Positions 49,085 to 63,464 of a DNA stretch of 64,000 nucleotides are shown one piece after another (within the stretch, counting starts at the first letter, position 1; each line of letters starts with the position of its first letter). Origin of the DNA: Acanthacorydalis orientalis (lineage: Eukaryota > Arthropoda > Insecta > Megaloptera > Corydalidae); the NCBI GenBank assembly GCA_034766995.1, contig CM068314.1, positions 16,885,201 to 16,949,200 of the forward strand, given 5' to 3'. The position numbers and the translations under genes were made by a program. The notes under the pieces were generated by a model that worked only from the letters and a program-made list of their open reading frames with translations, ran no database searches and was not told the origin of the DNA.

Positions 49085-49205
49085 TAATCGTTATAAATAG
49101 CGATTCTTTCTCAAGGACGTAGGAATCTTCTGATGAGTATAAAATAGCCGATGAGATAGTTAGGAAGAAATGATGTCACGGTTCAGACCTCCGCGACCCT
49201 TTTTA
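49085..49205. other. Short GC-richer patch
   Basis: About 120 bp (AAGGACGTAGGAATC, ATGATGTCACGGTTCAGACC, TCCGCGACCC) in A+T-rich DNA. No coding signal. Meaning unknown. Confidence 0.18.
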
Positions 49206-49441
49206 TTGTAAACAGTTTCTTAAAATGTGCGGTTTAGTGATACGTGTAATTTTTTTTCTTCTTTATTTCTAGTATTGGTCATTACACGTAAATGAGTTTG
49301 ATTCATAGATTTATTTTTAAGAATGACTTACCTGAATTCCGATATTTTTTTTATTTAACCATTTTAAGCAATTGTACATAAATTGCCATTTTAACAGCAC
49401 GGTAGTTGAATAATTACTCATTTCAAATGCACTTATTATTT

Positions 49442-49444
<3 letters not shown>

Positions 49445-49507
<63 letters not shown>
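49445..49507. repeat. (TA)n microsatellite
   Basis: About 31 uninterrupted TA units. Confidence 0.93.
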
Positions 49508-49509
<2 letters not shown>

Positions 49510-49829
49510 AAATATAGATGTTGTCTTTTTAATTAATGCAATTGTGTTTTAATACCGTCAATTTGATAATAGATACTATAATAAAACTTGTCCGAAACTG
49601 AATCAAGACAATGGGAAATATTTTAAATGCCGAATATTTATGAGAATATGTATGGTAATATATTCTTATTTTATTTTCAATGTCATATAAAATGAGAATA
49701 GTTAAAGGGTGGCGTCATATGATATAACCTACAGACACTCATTGCAAAACAATGCAAGCTGTATCTGTTTGATATGCTAATTGTTACACAAATTTGAATG
49801 CATTTTATTTTTAAATATTTTAATTATTT

Positions 49830-49910
49830 ATATATATACATATATATATATATGTATGTATATATATACATACATACACACACACACATATATATTTATA
49901 TGTATGTATG
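49830..49910. repeat. Compound TA/CA/GTAT microsatellite
   Basis: TA with TACA, GTAT and (CA)n interruptions. Confidence 0.88.
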
Positions 49911-50444
49911 GTTTTTATTATAAAAAATATTTCTTAGATGATTAACTAACTGAAAATTATATTATTTCTCATTTAATTTAAAAGAAAAACAACAAAATTG
50001 TAAACATGTTTCATGTATTCGTTTCATATTTGATATTTTACGCAAATAAAAACATTTTTATTCGAGTGATTGCTATTAAAAATCTAACAGAATATCATTA
50101 ACATCAACAACAGAACATAAACATGTCTATTTTAATAAAAATCTCTATAAATACGAATTTAACGAGTTGTCAATTATACGAGATGTTATCTTGTTCGATT
50201 GTATTTTAATTTTTTCACACTTACTGAAATAAATTTATTTTAATGTTTTGAACACTGTTTTTGCCAATGTATTCGTGAATTTATTCATTATTTCGCTTAA
50301 GAAAATATAAATATTTATTTTCGCATGTGATTTATGTCAAAATTAAAGTTTTGTACGTTTAATTTTATGTTTATAGTAAATATAAGTAATAAATTTTAAC
50401 TAAACGTGGATATCCTTAATTAAATGATTACAGACGATATTTGA

Positions 50445-50485
<41 letters not shown>

Positions 50486-51363
50486 TATTTCGTAATTAAT
50501 TTTTGAAGTCCAGAAATTGAAAATGTGAATAATGGCGTGAAATAATATTATTAATTGGTTAATTATTTTTTAAGAATTAATTATTTTTAATTTGAAAATC
50601 AAATAAAATTCGAGAATGTACAATAGCGATTTAATTAACATGAAAATATTAGATTAAAGAGGTGATAAATGCGTTAGTAATTTTTCAACTTATTAAATTA
50701 TTTTTTAAATTATTAAAAATAATATTGAAAAGATCAGTAAATATTTTTTCCACCTGATAATAAAAATATGGCACAAACTCAAGTCGCAGAAAGTGGAAAA
50801 AAAATGTGTGTAATTTATTATTTAAAATTTGATAAAATTTGTTTTTGGATCAGAATGTTCGTTCGTTAGTAATTTAATAATAAGGAACGTAAGAGAAACT
50901 TTGGGAAAACATTTTTGCTTTCCAAACCTTAAATAATAACAAAACAGAGGTTTAATAATTGAGGAAAGATTAAAACAGATAAAAATGTACATGGAAAATG
51001 ACATAAGTAAAATTTAATTGTATTCTAAACAGATCATTGTTTGCCAATTTATTCTAAAGTAATAAATGATGTTGTCAATACATTACATACAAAAATTAAT
51101 ATTATTGACAGCCTACAATTCTAATAAATCACTGATTGTCAATGTAAATAGCTGATATACAATATATGTTGACATGTACGTTACGAAGATCGAGAAATTA
51201 TTATGAGTATTTAAATAAAAAATCATTGTAATTATCAGTAGTTTATTATTTATTATACAAAAAATTTAATATTTTTTTTATTTTCTTTATTAAACTTCAG
51301 TAATTGTTCTGACGTTGTTTGACCACAGATTAAATATAATATTTGTGTTTACAATAGCCAATA

Positions 51364-51399
<36 letters not shown>

Positions 51400-51800
51400 C
51401 AATTAATAGCATCAAATATCATACGCAATTGATTTAACTCGAAGGTATTTGTTGTCCATGACCTTCGGCCTGAATTACTTCATTATAAATATCTCGAACT
51501 ATGGCCTTCACAACATTGCCACTTGCTGTAATCTAATTATTAACAATTAAAAGTAAAATAATGATCGACCAGACGAGGTTCTGTACATCGATAAAAACTA
51601 TAATAATTCAACATGATTAATTCTCGCTATATATTTTTATGTATGCGATACCGTATAGAAATATATAAAGCTATTAATATCAAATAAAAAGTTCAGTTTC
51701 AGTAATTAACATTCATTCAACTAGTATTAATGTTGATGATTTATTGGTAGCGAAGATTTCAAATAACATGATCATTAAAAGTACACGCACATACAACTTA

Positions 51801-51802
51801 CA

Positions 51803-51834
<32 letters not shown>

Positions 51835-51848
51835 GGTATGAATATACA

Positions 51849-51886
<38 letters not shown>

Positions 51887-51897
51887 GTATGTATGTA
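51801..51897. repeat. (TA)n microsatellite, duplicated block
   Basis: Two blocks each starting CATATTTATATA, consistent with a block duplication; smaller arrays at 50450-50481 and 51367-51396. Confidence 0.9.
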
Positions 51898-52628
51898 ATG
51901 TGTAAAACTAACTAACTTGTAAGAGCTGAATATAATATTATAATAAGACAGTTTTAAGAAAACATCAAATGGATTATAAATCAATATTTTTTATGATTGT
52001 TACTGATTTTTGCAACAGGAAGTATTATTTATGCGGCTTCTTTTATATTTATTATTTATTTGTAGAAGAAAATGTTCAAAGAACAGAAAAGCATTTTGAA
52101 TATATATTTTAATCTCCAGTAAATATTTTATAATAAAACATGTAAATATATTATATCTTTCTAAATAATCTTCAGAAAAGTTTGTGTTTCTTAATTTTCA
52201 GTTATAAATAAATTAAGAAAAACAAGCTTCAATTTAATTTTTGATCAATCTGGATATTAATAGTATTATGTGGCAATACTTGTATATTCTATACTTCGAT
52301 CCGAAATTTATATTTTATCAATAAAAATTAAGTAATGAAATAATTGAGATTAGATGGAACACAAAAAATAATAATTTTACTAAATACATTTTAAGAACAT
52401 ATTTTAAGCAAAGTTAAATATTTTTTGTAATGATAAAATATTATTTTCATTTTTAGTAAATTCATTTTTGTTTAATATCTAAATGAGATATTTTAAATAT
52501 AACAATGTCTATATTATTAAGAAAGAAAAAAGTTATCCAAGTATAGAGTTAAATATTTTATTTTTCAAAAAAATATATGTTTTATGTTGACCTAAAAAGA
52601 GTAAACTGTATCTTATGGCCATTGTGTG

Positions 52629-52629
<1 letters not shown>

Positions 52630-52692
<63 letters not shown>
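52630..52692. repeat. (TA)n microsatellite
   Basis: About 31 uninterrupted TA units. Confidence 0.93.
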
Positions 52693-52695
<3 letters not shown>

Positions 52696-53460
52696 GTACA
52701 GATTAACGTTATGTTGAACAGTTTTAAGAAAAAGAATATTCAGAAACGTATACGGCAAATATATATTTTTATTCTCAACCCAGTAAATACACTATTGTAT
52801 GTCAATCTTAATTTCATCTCATTAAAATACTTTTGTTGCAAGCGCTGTTAATTTTTTTACGATTCCATAAACCTTGACAATGATATCAGTTACGTGAATA
52901 AATTCATTCGATTAAAATGATAATTTGACACAGAAATTACACAATATTTTCTTATAACACGTTTTTGCCTGACGAATAAATATTATATACCATTATTGTC
53001 AAATAAAACTAAACAGAAAATTAATGAAATAAATCATCATATTGTAATATTCATGATCGGTGGCCGTATCACATTTCTGAAATTTCTCAACTACTGTGCG
53101 ACATTGACATAAACCGAAGAAGTGTTGAAATATACACGAAGATAATAAAACAAAAATTAATTATTATGATTTTGAATAGTCGTTTGGATAAGATTTTTTT
53201 CTGATTATGTATTCATTTTGGATATTTTAATATATTGTATGGTATTTTGTATGTGTGGTTTTTTATTACTCGTTCAAATTTAAAATTTTTATATGTACGA
53301 GTATTTATGATTTTGTGTATAAAATATTTGTAAGGTGTTTAGTGGTTTTATAAAAAACAAATGAAAAATTTACTTGAAGAAGTAATATAATCAGATATAT
53401 TTTTTGTATTTATATATAAATACCTTTCATTTAAACTGAAATTACCATTAGTTTCACATA

Positions 53461-53502
53461 CTTCTCTCTCTCTCTTTCTCTCTCTCTCTCTATATATATA
53501 TC
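53461..53502. repeat. (TC)n(TA)n microsatellite
   Basis: TC repeat passing into TA, followed 8 bp later by GAGAGA, so the TC tract has a short inverted partner. Confidence 0.9.
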
Positions 53503-55507
53503 TAAATTGAGAGAGACAGTGAGAGTGCTAAAATTCTGATTTCTTTAAACTGAATTATAAATTAAATTTTGAACATTTTTTTGAAATATTTTTATTATTT
53601 AACAGCTTTATGTTTTCACTGAAATGTAGGCATGTGTTTTTTTTATGATTTATTAAGTGTATTTGTAACTAATGTTTCTCTCATTTGTTAAAATTGCAAT
53701 AAAATAAAAAAGTCGTTTAAACAAAGTAGTAAACATAATGTACCTATATCCTAATGTATCGATACGTTTATTTTATTGAAAAATCAATTATTTGAAAGAT
53801 TATCATATCTATTACCAATGATTAAAGTGTATATACATTTATTTATATATTGATTAATAAGTTTTTCAGTAAATTTAACCCTTTTCCATTGAATAAATTA
53901 TTAAAATATTTGCCATAGCATAGTTAGGCGCCAGTCAAAGACGTGACAATCAATCGAAGTTTACTTTCAACATTCCTTGACCAATATTTAATTTTGCATA
54001 TAATTTATTTTCTAGCAATAATTATTTAAATATTGTATAACATACGAACGTATAACTTAAATTTTTTAGTCAATATTTAATATCGGTGAGTGTATTCAAA
54101 TATTCAGTCAAGCGGAATTATTAGAACAACCTTGAAGTATCAGATTGGAATCATCACTCGACTTGTATTATTTGATATGTAAAGATGTTTGATTACAGAA
54201 GATGGGCCTTGCTTGTTAATTGTTTACAATTTTTTTCGCGTATTAATTAGAAAAATATGTATTATTGTTGCTTCAATTAAAATGAACGGATATTTATGTG
54301 AACCACATGACGTTTTTTCTATGTTATTACATATAATTGAAATTATGACATTTAATGAAGTGAAATTTGTACCTTTATTTATTTTGGATTATTTACTAAA
54401 ACATTATTACCGAGGTCGATTGTACAGTTCATCTGTAACTTGTAATTGGAAGATGGTTATGAAATGGAATGTTATATTAAATCATATCACACACACACAC
54501 ACAAACGTATAATGATGCGTGTTTAACGGTTTATTTAATTTTTGATGTTTTAATGATTATTTGTTAATTAATTTCCTGTATTTATTTCCATTTAAAATAT
54601 ATTATTATTAGTTTCTTGCACGCGTTTTTACAAAAAACCGATGCAATTTATTTACTTGTTTAATATTTATTAAATTAAATATTAATGAATTTAAATTGAC
54701 CACATATTAATTTTATATCATATTTTTGAGAGAAACAGAACATTGAATTAAACAGAAACATTGTTTTCTCTCCAGTTTACGATTTGCAAAAATGATTATT
54801 CTATCAATATTCTGCTTTTTGTACATATTTTAATGTTCAGGCTTCCAAAAGAACAGTAGTTCAGTTTATTGAAATTTGACGATAAGGTTTTGATTATTCA
54901 AACTTTTTTGTAAAAGAATGTTATCTTGTAGAAAGTTTTTTTTTTGCAATTTTAAAAATTACGACATGCCGACTTTGTTTGTCATCCTGCAACCACAAGT
55001 TTTATTTTAATTTATAGTTAGTGTATGCTAATTTTTCAAGATATTTTACCTAAGATTTCACATACATTTAGATTTTTTTGGTATGTTTTTTTTGCATCTA
55101 AATTAAGTAACGGAATATTGAATTTAATTTTAATAATTTAAGATACAGTTTTTTAAAAATTGCACTAGAGATATTTTTATTAATGAAAAGATTTTCTAAT
55201 GAAAAAAATTTTTTGTTATTTAATGAATTTGAAATTTATTTAATTGAAAATATCAGAAAAAAGTTTATTTTAATATATTCAAAGTCTAGATCGCGTCAAT
55301 AAAGGAGGAATAATTACATTTTACTGATAGCCGATAAAATATAAAGTTAAGTGTAACTTAATGACACAATTTAATGACTAAGTGACTTAATTGATTACAA
55401 AAATAAAAATATAGAACAGAGTATTTTTCTAATAATTTATTTTCTTTAATTTAATTATAATATTTTGTTGCTTTTGCAACTTTATGTTTAACTCCGGTCA
55501 GAACTTA

Positions 55508-55559
55508 TATACATACACACAATCACGCCCCATACACACACAAACATACACACACGCAC

Positions 55560-55590
<31 letters not shown>

Positions 55591-55724
55591 ATATTTATAT
55601 AATCTTTTGATAACAATGATTGAAATATTTCGAAATTTTTAGTAAAATTTAAAAAATATTTATATATATATATATATATATATGTGTATATATATATATA
55701 AGTGTATATATATATATATATATG
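55508..55724. repeat. Cluster of CA and TA microsatellites
   Basis: (CA)n-rich 55508-55560, (TA)n 55560-55590, and two further TA blocks with GTGTA junctions at 55661-55724. Confidence 0.88.
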
Positions 55725-57300
55725 TTTTTATGTAATGAACAAAATTATATATCTATTAATATTTTTACCGTTAAATGAATTCCCATTATGTTTAATATTC
55801 TGTAAACGTTTTATCGTTTTGGGAACATACTCAAACTAAATTAAATTATAATTAATTGGCACAGAAAAATAAAAAAAACTAATTATTTTATGAACATTTA
55901 ACAAAGTATTTCTTTTATATATGTCTTTATATAGACAGACAGATCTACTGATAAATAGATAAGTATTTCTGAACTGATAGCTGTTTGAGTTTATAAATAT
56001 CTTTATTATGAATGAATATTGTATGAGTTAAATTTTTACAGTTAGTATAATAGTAAAATTATATTTCAATATCCTGTTTACGTTTCATAGTTGTGAATTA
56101 ATATACAACGGATGTCAATGCGAAAATTGTTTTGATAATATATGTCGATTTTCAGATTTATTCCAAGTTCTATAATAGTCTACAGCATACGTCTGTTTGA
56201 GAATAGAAGCCATGTTTAACATGAGATAATATTGAAATATTATCAGTCTATAATGTATATTTGTATAATTTTACTATTAAGATTATGAATATATATACAT
56301 TTTTTAATGAACGTTTGGCTCTGTAATATTTTCTTAATATTTAAACTCTGTATAATGAAATATTCAAAAATGCGTTATGTAAAATATTTGTTTTAAACTT
56401 TACTTTATTTGTATGTCTATTTTAAGAAAACATATAAATTGTGAAATGAATATTTTTAAATTAATTATTAATTAAAAACGTAAACGATCTTCACGAATAG
56501 TTAATAAATTCAATTGAAAATTGTTATTAGTTAAAAAAAACATTGAAGTTCTTCTCAATGCAACTTTGTACACCAATAAAAAATATTTAATTACAAAAAC
56601 TTTAGTCTGTTTTACATAAATGAATAAATTTCATTTCATTAAAATGAAATTTGTACAAATATGTAAACAATTTGATATTTTTTGATAAAATTCTATGAGC
56701 AGTACGTAATTTAATGAAAAAAATGGAATTTTAAAATGTAAAAGAGATAAAATCGATGCTGGATTGAATATCTTTTAAAGTATGTTTTGACTGTAGAAAG
56801 CAATTGAATCAAATTTTATAATCAGAAATGTACGAGCAATATTTGAATAAATGTATAATTAAGAACATACTTTAAGACAGCGTATAATAATTTATAAAAT
56901 TTTATAGTTTAGTTTGATATTTCATACAAAAAAAATATTTTTTTTTTGTATTTAAAAAACGTTCTTCAAACTATCTACTTTTAAATATTTTTATATGTTA
57001 GAATTATATTTAAAACACTTTTCAAGCCATCAGTTACAATAATATTAATAATAACATCATTGGGATTTGTATTATAATTTTTAATGAGTGGAAAATTAAA
57101 AAGTTTTCATATACCAGAGTGATATTAAATTATAAGTAATGAAACAACTCATAATTATAGTTTTTCTTGCTGCAACGGAAATTACTTTTATAAATAAATA
57201 TTCATTTTACATAACCACAAATATTTTTTAAAAGAAAGTAAATTCATGACTTTTAAAAATATTTCATATATCTAATCGCTATAATTGGATATTTATCTAT

Positions 57301-57430
57301 TACTTAGCGGTCTGAGAATGATAGCATCGTCATTGAATTGCACATAAAGCAAAATCAAAGTGATCCAAAATTATTTGCTAGTTAATTGGATTACATTTTT
57401 TTGTGATTAAAAAAAATAGAGAAATTGTTA
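57301..57430 (+). repeat. Interspersed repeat family, copy
   Basis: TACTTAGCGGTCTGAGAATG, ATAGCATCGTCATTGAATTG, CACATAAAGCAAAATCAAAG, then a diverged 3' part. Best preserved 5' half of the family together with 58018. Confidence 0.55.
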
Positions 57431-58017
57431 TGTGATCAGAATTATTTTCAATATATTAGTATTACTTTTTTCAACGAAAAATAATGTGTTATACTTTTGT
57501 CTATTATTTTCAAAAATACCTCTGATAATTTTTTTTTATAAATTTCAAAAGTAAATATTTTTCTTTTGGCGAGAAAATCGTTTCGTGTTGTTAAAATAAA
57601 AGATATGCAGAAAAACTGAATTGAAATTTGGAATTTAAATTTTATACATTTGAGTGGTTACTTTGTTAGACTATTCACTAATGTACTTGATTTACATTGT
57701 GAGTTTATAGTCATATTTTATTAAAAAAATATTATTTTGAAACGGTTAACGAGTTTTGAATTCAAAAATGAATATAAAATAATGTATTATATAGCAGTTT
57801 TATACACAAATAATTCGATATTTTCGTTTTATTTCATAATGGAGTAATTTTTAATATATAACTTTATTATTATTATTTTATTACTCTGTTGAAAAAGTAA
57901 CAAATATTTATGATTGATTTAAAAATATTGAGTTAATATTTATTTTCATTAATTAATTCTTCATTCATTCGTAATTCTCATAGTGATAAGGTAGAAAAAA
58001 AGAATTATATTTCTCTA

Positions 58018-58198
58018 TACTTAACCTCTCTGAAGATGAAGGCATCACCATTGAAATGTGTTTAAGTGGTAGTCAAAATGGTTAATAATACATTACAGAA
58101 TATCTTGATTGAAGGTTATTGCAGTTTGTAGTCGAATGAACAAATTATTTCTGAAAGTAAATTTAGCCACTGTTCAAAAAATATTTATTTGATAATTC
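58018..58198 (+). repeat. Interspersed repeat family, longest copy
   Basis: Shows CTCTCTGAAGATGAAGGCAT, CACCATTGAAATGTGTTTAA, GTCAAAATGGTTAATAATAC, TCTTGATTGAAGG, GTAGTCGAATGAACAAATTA, TTTAGCCACTGTTCAAAAAA in order. Covers about 180 bp and defines the family extent. Confidence 0.55.
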
Positions 58199-58559
58199 AT
58201 TGTCATTAAAAGTTAATATTACTTATAATTTATAAAGTGCATTTTAAATGTATGTATTTAAATATTTTTCAAATAGTTATATTTAAAGTATGCTAAAGAG
58301 TTTTATTGTATCTTCTAAATTATAGGTTATGGTTTATAATAAAAATAAAAGTGAATTATTAGTTAATTTTATTGCAGAGATTCTTGACGATAATTAAATG
58401 ATTACGAATTATTGAGCTGTTGTATAATTTGATACGAAATCGTTAAGTACTTAAAATACTTAAAAATGTTTTACACAAATACTTGTAAATATATATATAT
58501 ATATATATAAACATGAGTTTTATGGGTTTGAGTAATGTATAAAAAACCTAACGTATACT

Positions 58560-58800
58560 GGTTTCAATTCTAAACGCTCTATTAACGCGACTCGAAGCAT
58601 TTAATCGTAACCTGTGATTACACCTGTATCAATATGATCGTTTTAGCCGAACAAAAGATATCTATGTGAAGAAGTACGTGCTGTTGAACGCACTTTTGTA
58701 AAAGAATGTGAATTTTTCTTAGATAATTTTTTGTCCAACTGTAGCAATGAGAGTGTCAATGACCACAGTGAGAGTGTGTCTCTCTACGCATATGTGACAA
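58560..58800. other. GC-richer island, possible regulatory element
   Basis: About 240 bp of raised G+C with no long open frame. Contains CCTGTGATTACACCTGTATC (two E-box/T-box-like CACCTGT words in opposite orientation) and a repeated GAGAGTGT. Possible conserved non-coding element. Confidence 0.22.
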
Positions 58801-60002
58801 CGACCTCGAAATAGATTTTAAAGTTGTATATAAAGTACAAACTAAAGATAATTGTTAATGTATCCGCTGTGCAAAAGCTGCACAACATTTCACTGAAGTA
58901 GCAGTATGTATGTATTGATGTATGTGTGTGCAATACATGTACTGCGTTTTGTAAAATATATCGCTTCATATCGTTATTGAACACTATGGAAATTGAGTGC
59001 ACTCCCTATTTGGTCTCATCGATGATAATATTAATTCTGTTTGTGTTTATTTTAATGATTCTCATTGAAGCCACAGACTTGTATGATTTTTGAAAATTGT
59101 TTTATACAGGAAATTATCATATGCTTCAACTATTTCTGTATCCACATACAATTTTCTTTCGCATTTACTCGGGTTTTTCTTAATTGAATCGTACATCTAA
59201 AATTTATTCTGTGTTTCTTTTTATACAAATAAAGTATATACAAACATATTAAAATATTTACTTTATTTGTAGAAATTGTATATCAAAATATTAACCTGAA
59301 AAATAGAACATGAAAATTATAAAATTAATTTTGTTTAATTAAATTAATATATTTTTTTTCCAAAAATACATTAGTTGTGTTTATCTGTCAGATGGTTTTC
59401 TATTTTTACCCTTTGTGTTCTATCGTTTCCATTGAATTACTTTGAAATCAATACCAATTGCAATAATTTTTCTATGAATGAATATAACAACTATAATTTA
59501 ATGATGACAAACTTAATTTAATTATAAATTAATTGTACTCATTTCTATTGATTAATAATGAAGAATTTTGTTAATATTTTTTAAAAAAAATTAGCTGTTT
59601 AATTAACCTTGTTGACAACATCTGTTAATCTTGTTTTAAATTTCATAGTTATATATATTTGCTAGTATTCACAAATAAATAAATGTAAATCTTGTTGTAT
59701 TCAAGAACATCTGTATAAAAAAATTCATTTTTTTAAAAATAATACATCTATTTTCACAGCAACAAATACAATAAACGTTATACATAATATAAGATAACAT
59801 TGTAAATATACAAAACATGCAATTATGAAAATAACTTACACGATAAGTATTTTCCAAACGGAATGTCGACTAAAACATTCCAGTCTATATACGTATAAAG
59901 AATGTATTTATATTAAACTTTTAATGTAGGAAAATTTAATTTATTTAATTGGTAATAAAGTAAAAGTAAATGTTTTGTGAATTTAAATAAATAAATGTAT
60001 GC

Positions 60003-60160
<158 letters not shown>

Positions 60161-60534
60161 TAAAATATTTTTAAAAAATATACATTATCAGTGTTAATAA
60201 AAAAATAAATGTCATTAGTATTTTTTATCAAAGCAGATGATGAACATAGATAAAGTTAGAATAAAAACAACACAAGGTAAAACGTCAAAATTTTTATAAA
60301 AAATGTTTGATATTTATAAATGACTGCATCATTTTCTAATATAATTTGATATTTCCTAGTATTATATTTTTTAGTATAATTAATTTTTATATAACATTAA
60401 AAATAATAATATCAATAAAATGAATAAAATTATATGTAAAAGATTTCATTAAAAGTGTATGTCAAAAATTTACTTTTAGCGATAAAAATTGACGATTGAT
60501 AATAGTTTAGAATTATATTACTTTCTTCTTTAAA

Positions 60535-60537
<3 letters not shown>

Positions 60538-60570
<33 letters not shown>
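60538..60570. repeat. (TA)n microsatellite
   Basis: About 15 TA units. Confidence 0.9.
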
Positions 60571-60572
<2 letters not shown>

Positions 60573-61102
60573 TTGTATATAGTACAAAAATAAATAATGA
60601 TTTAATATTATTTATAAAAATTATTTACTGTTTCCATGGGTGATACTGGTATTTATGTAAAAACTCTCGAAATAGTGATTTTCTGTAAAAAAATTCTGTA
60701 AAATTATTTATCTACGAAGATTTTTCAAATCACCAGAGGTGCTCACTTATTGATTAAAATGTTCCGGTTATTTATTTTATTCGTACAAAATCAAAAGAAC
60801 TTAACTCAAATAACAAATGTAGAAATTAATGTGACAAATGATAAAATAAGAATAAAAAAGATCTTAAATCTTTCTAAATAAAAAAGATCTTGAATTTTTT
60901 GTTTAGAATTAAAATATATAAATTTTTTTGATGACGAGAATTTTTTGCCATAATAATTAATAATTTGTCAATGAAGAAACATTTATAAACTATAATATTT
61001 AAGTTCCTTTCAGTAAGTTGTCTTAATTTCAATCCATATAAATGATTAAATGCAATTAAAAGTATTTTATAATATTAATAAATAAAGAAGAATGTATATA
61101 TA

Positions 61103-61307
61103 GGATGATTTAATTAAGGCTTCCACATGGAAGTATAAAAGGGGCGCAGGGGTTAAAAATGTCATGTCATTATTTTTTATTTAGTGTCATAATTTTTTAT
61201 TTAGTATTTTTATTTAGTTTAATTCAATACTAAAATATAATTAAACTAAAATACTACATAGGGGATAACAAGTTTTTTAACACTTTCGTGAGGAAGCCTA
61301 AGTTGAA

Positions 61308-61309
<2 letters not shown>
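61103..61309. mobile_element. MITE-like / foldback element with inverted ends
   Basis: A 207-bp unit. Its left end (GGATGATTTAATTAAGGCTT...) and right end are inverted repeats of about 30 bp, with core AGGCTTCC.CA.G.AAGT on the left and its reverse complement on the right (61279-61305). An internal perfect 10-bp inverted pair (TAGTTTAATT / AATTAAACTA) lies near the centre. A short internal direct repeat (TCAT.ATTTTTTATTTAGT) occurs twice. It has no coding capacity. The right end runs straight into a (TC)n(TA)n microsatellite, and a short TATATA precedes the left end. The family is not one I recognise. Confidence 0.6.

Positions 61310-61366
<57 letters not shown>
61308..61366. repeat. (TC)n(TA)n microsatellite abutting the foldback element
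   Basis: About 13 TC units then about 16 TA units, beginning exactly at the right end of the 61103 element; another TA array at 61505-61537. Confidence 0.93.
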
Positions 61367-61369
<3 letters not shown>

Positions 61370-61504
61370 TTCAATTGATCATATAATTTAAAAAATGAAG
61401 GTAGATCAAAGGTTTTATAAATTGCAATATTTTTATTAATATAAAAATAATTGTTTGTTTCATTTTTTGTTTATGACGATATATAAATAAATGTAAAAAA
61501 CACA

Positions 61505-61540
<36 letters not shown>

Positions 61541-62832
61541 ATTAAATTAAATATATGTTCTTAAAACTTTCTTTGACACATTTATAAATTATCTAGTAAT
61601 TATTTATTACTGTAAAAAGTATATTGGTTGATGTGTTCATCTTACACTAATCGCTATTTAAATACAGTATTATTAAAAATTCTGACAACAAACTACACCT
61701 CTCTTTTTTATCCATGAAGTGAATTAATCTTAGATGAAATCATCGATATTATTTTATCAAAAAAATTTAAAAAGTAAAAAATTGTTCATCATTTGTTATG
61801 AGGTTGATTTATTGTACGCGTTCGAATAAAATATTTATCATATATACCGAATTACGTTCGTTTTGTATAGAACTCTCTGATTTATTAATTTAATAGGTAG
61901 GAGTTAAAGCGTCACTTTAATTAAAATTCATTGTGAAGCTTAAGACAAAGTTTACACTTTCTGATCTGTTAGCAGAAGTACATTTCATTTGTTAGTGTTA
62001 ACGTAAGATAACAAAACCTGCTTAGCCCAAGGTTTATTGTCTCATACATAAAATATATTTATGTATTTTGCATATTGCAGAAGAGTTAATTATTTATTAA
62101 TCTTAACATTGATTTACAAAAATGTGTACATGATTTCATATATAATGTTTTGTTACAGGAAAAAGCTCATAAATCTATTAAAATTATTTCATATAAATTA
62201 TAGGTTATTTGTATTATGAAGGCGTTTCAATAAGATACAAATATTTTCATTTAATTAATAATTTATTGAAAAATTACAAAACCCGTATTATTTTTCATAA
62301 AGACCTTCTGAATATATACTCACTTGCGCTATATTTTTACTAGTTTTTTTCACTGTTAAGTAAATGTTTGTTTTGCGGCACACAAATATTTTTTTTAATA
62401 TTGAAAAAAATATTTATAATTTCAAAACCAGTATCGGAGAGGCATTTTTCAATGTGAGGTCTTTTATGAATCCTTATTTTTAAAAAATAATTAAAAATTA
62501 TTTCTAGTAATATTAATAAATTTTTTTGTTCTACTTCCTTTTAGAGTTGATATTTTTAAATGTAAAATGCACTCGAGTGCTTTATTTGACTAATTTTTTT
62601 GTTTTATTTTAATGTTTTTAAGCTATTAAGAAACATTCTTAAATGTATTACAATTCATATCAATATATAACAACCATTCAATCAGCTTTAATATTTAAAA
62701 TAATTATTTATCTTTCAATTTTTTTTTATCAGTTTATTAAGAATTATTTTATTAACTAGTGAAATCTTAATTATCTTTTTTGTTTGTCAAACAATTTTCT
62801 TGCACACATAAATTTATTATCCTACACAAATC

Positions 62833-62932
62833 ATAAAAAATCTGATCTAAAATGTTCAATAAATGGCTATTGATCATTTTTAATTGTTGATTAAGCGCAT
62901 TTTGACGATTACATTATCTTTAGAGCGCCAAG
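62833..62932 (-). repeat. Interspersed repeat family, inverted copy
   Basis: Reverse complement reads GGCGCTCTAAAGATAATGTA, ATCGTCAAAATGCGCTTAAT, AAAAATGATCAATAGCCATT, TATTGAACATTTTAGATCAG, collinear with the + strand copies. Confidence 0.55.
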
Positions 62933-63464
62933 ATTTTCGTGTTTTTTTTTTTAATAAAAAAAAGTAGAAAAATATTTAGAATAGAAGAATAGAGTCATAG
63001 AATCATAATGTGTTTCTATACGACAGTGAAAATTCATTGAGAAACAAGATTTCATAGTTAAAAATCTCATTATACTATATTGTTTATATAAACAGTAAAA
63101 CTTACTTCATTAACATTGTGTATTTTAAGCTAAATACACCGAATGTTGCATTAAGAACCCAAAAATCTAAGTGAAAGTATACTTATTATGTAATATGCTT
63201 TTTGTAATTAATTTTATTTATTTAAATTATTAAGGCTTATTTGCACGTATTAAATTTTTATCAGATTTTATCATGAATGATCGTTATATTACATTATCAT
63301 TATTTACATAACATAAGCTTATTTTAGTATTTATGAATAGTCATTAAACTGAATAAACAAATATTTGACTCCTCATACAAAAAAAATGAACAGTATAAAA
63401 TAAAAAGTGATGAACAGTCCGTCATTCAATAATTATTTTTTTCAAACTCAACTTCAACAATGAA

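Larger units (their letters stand above)
49206..58559. other. A+T-rich non-coding stretch
   Basis: No gene recognised. TA arrays at 49445-49507, 49830-49910, 50450-50481, 51367-51396, 51801-51897, 52630-52692, 55508-55590 and 55661-55724. A (TC)n(TA)n tract at 53461-53502 and two copies of the interspersed repeat near 57.3 and 58.0 kb. Confidence 0.55.

Noticed and set aside
54189..54512. 107-codon open frame on the + strand
   Set aside because: Longest non-repeat frame outside the giant arrays, but rich in Ile/Leu/Phe/Tyr/Val with no motif, no raised G+C, and ending in a CA repeat. A frame of this length is expected about once by chance in 64 kb at this base composition.
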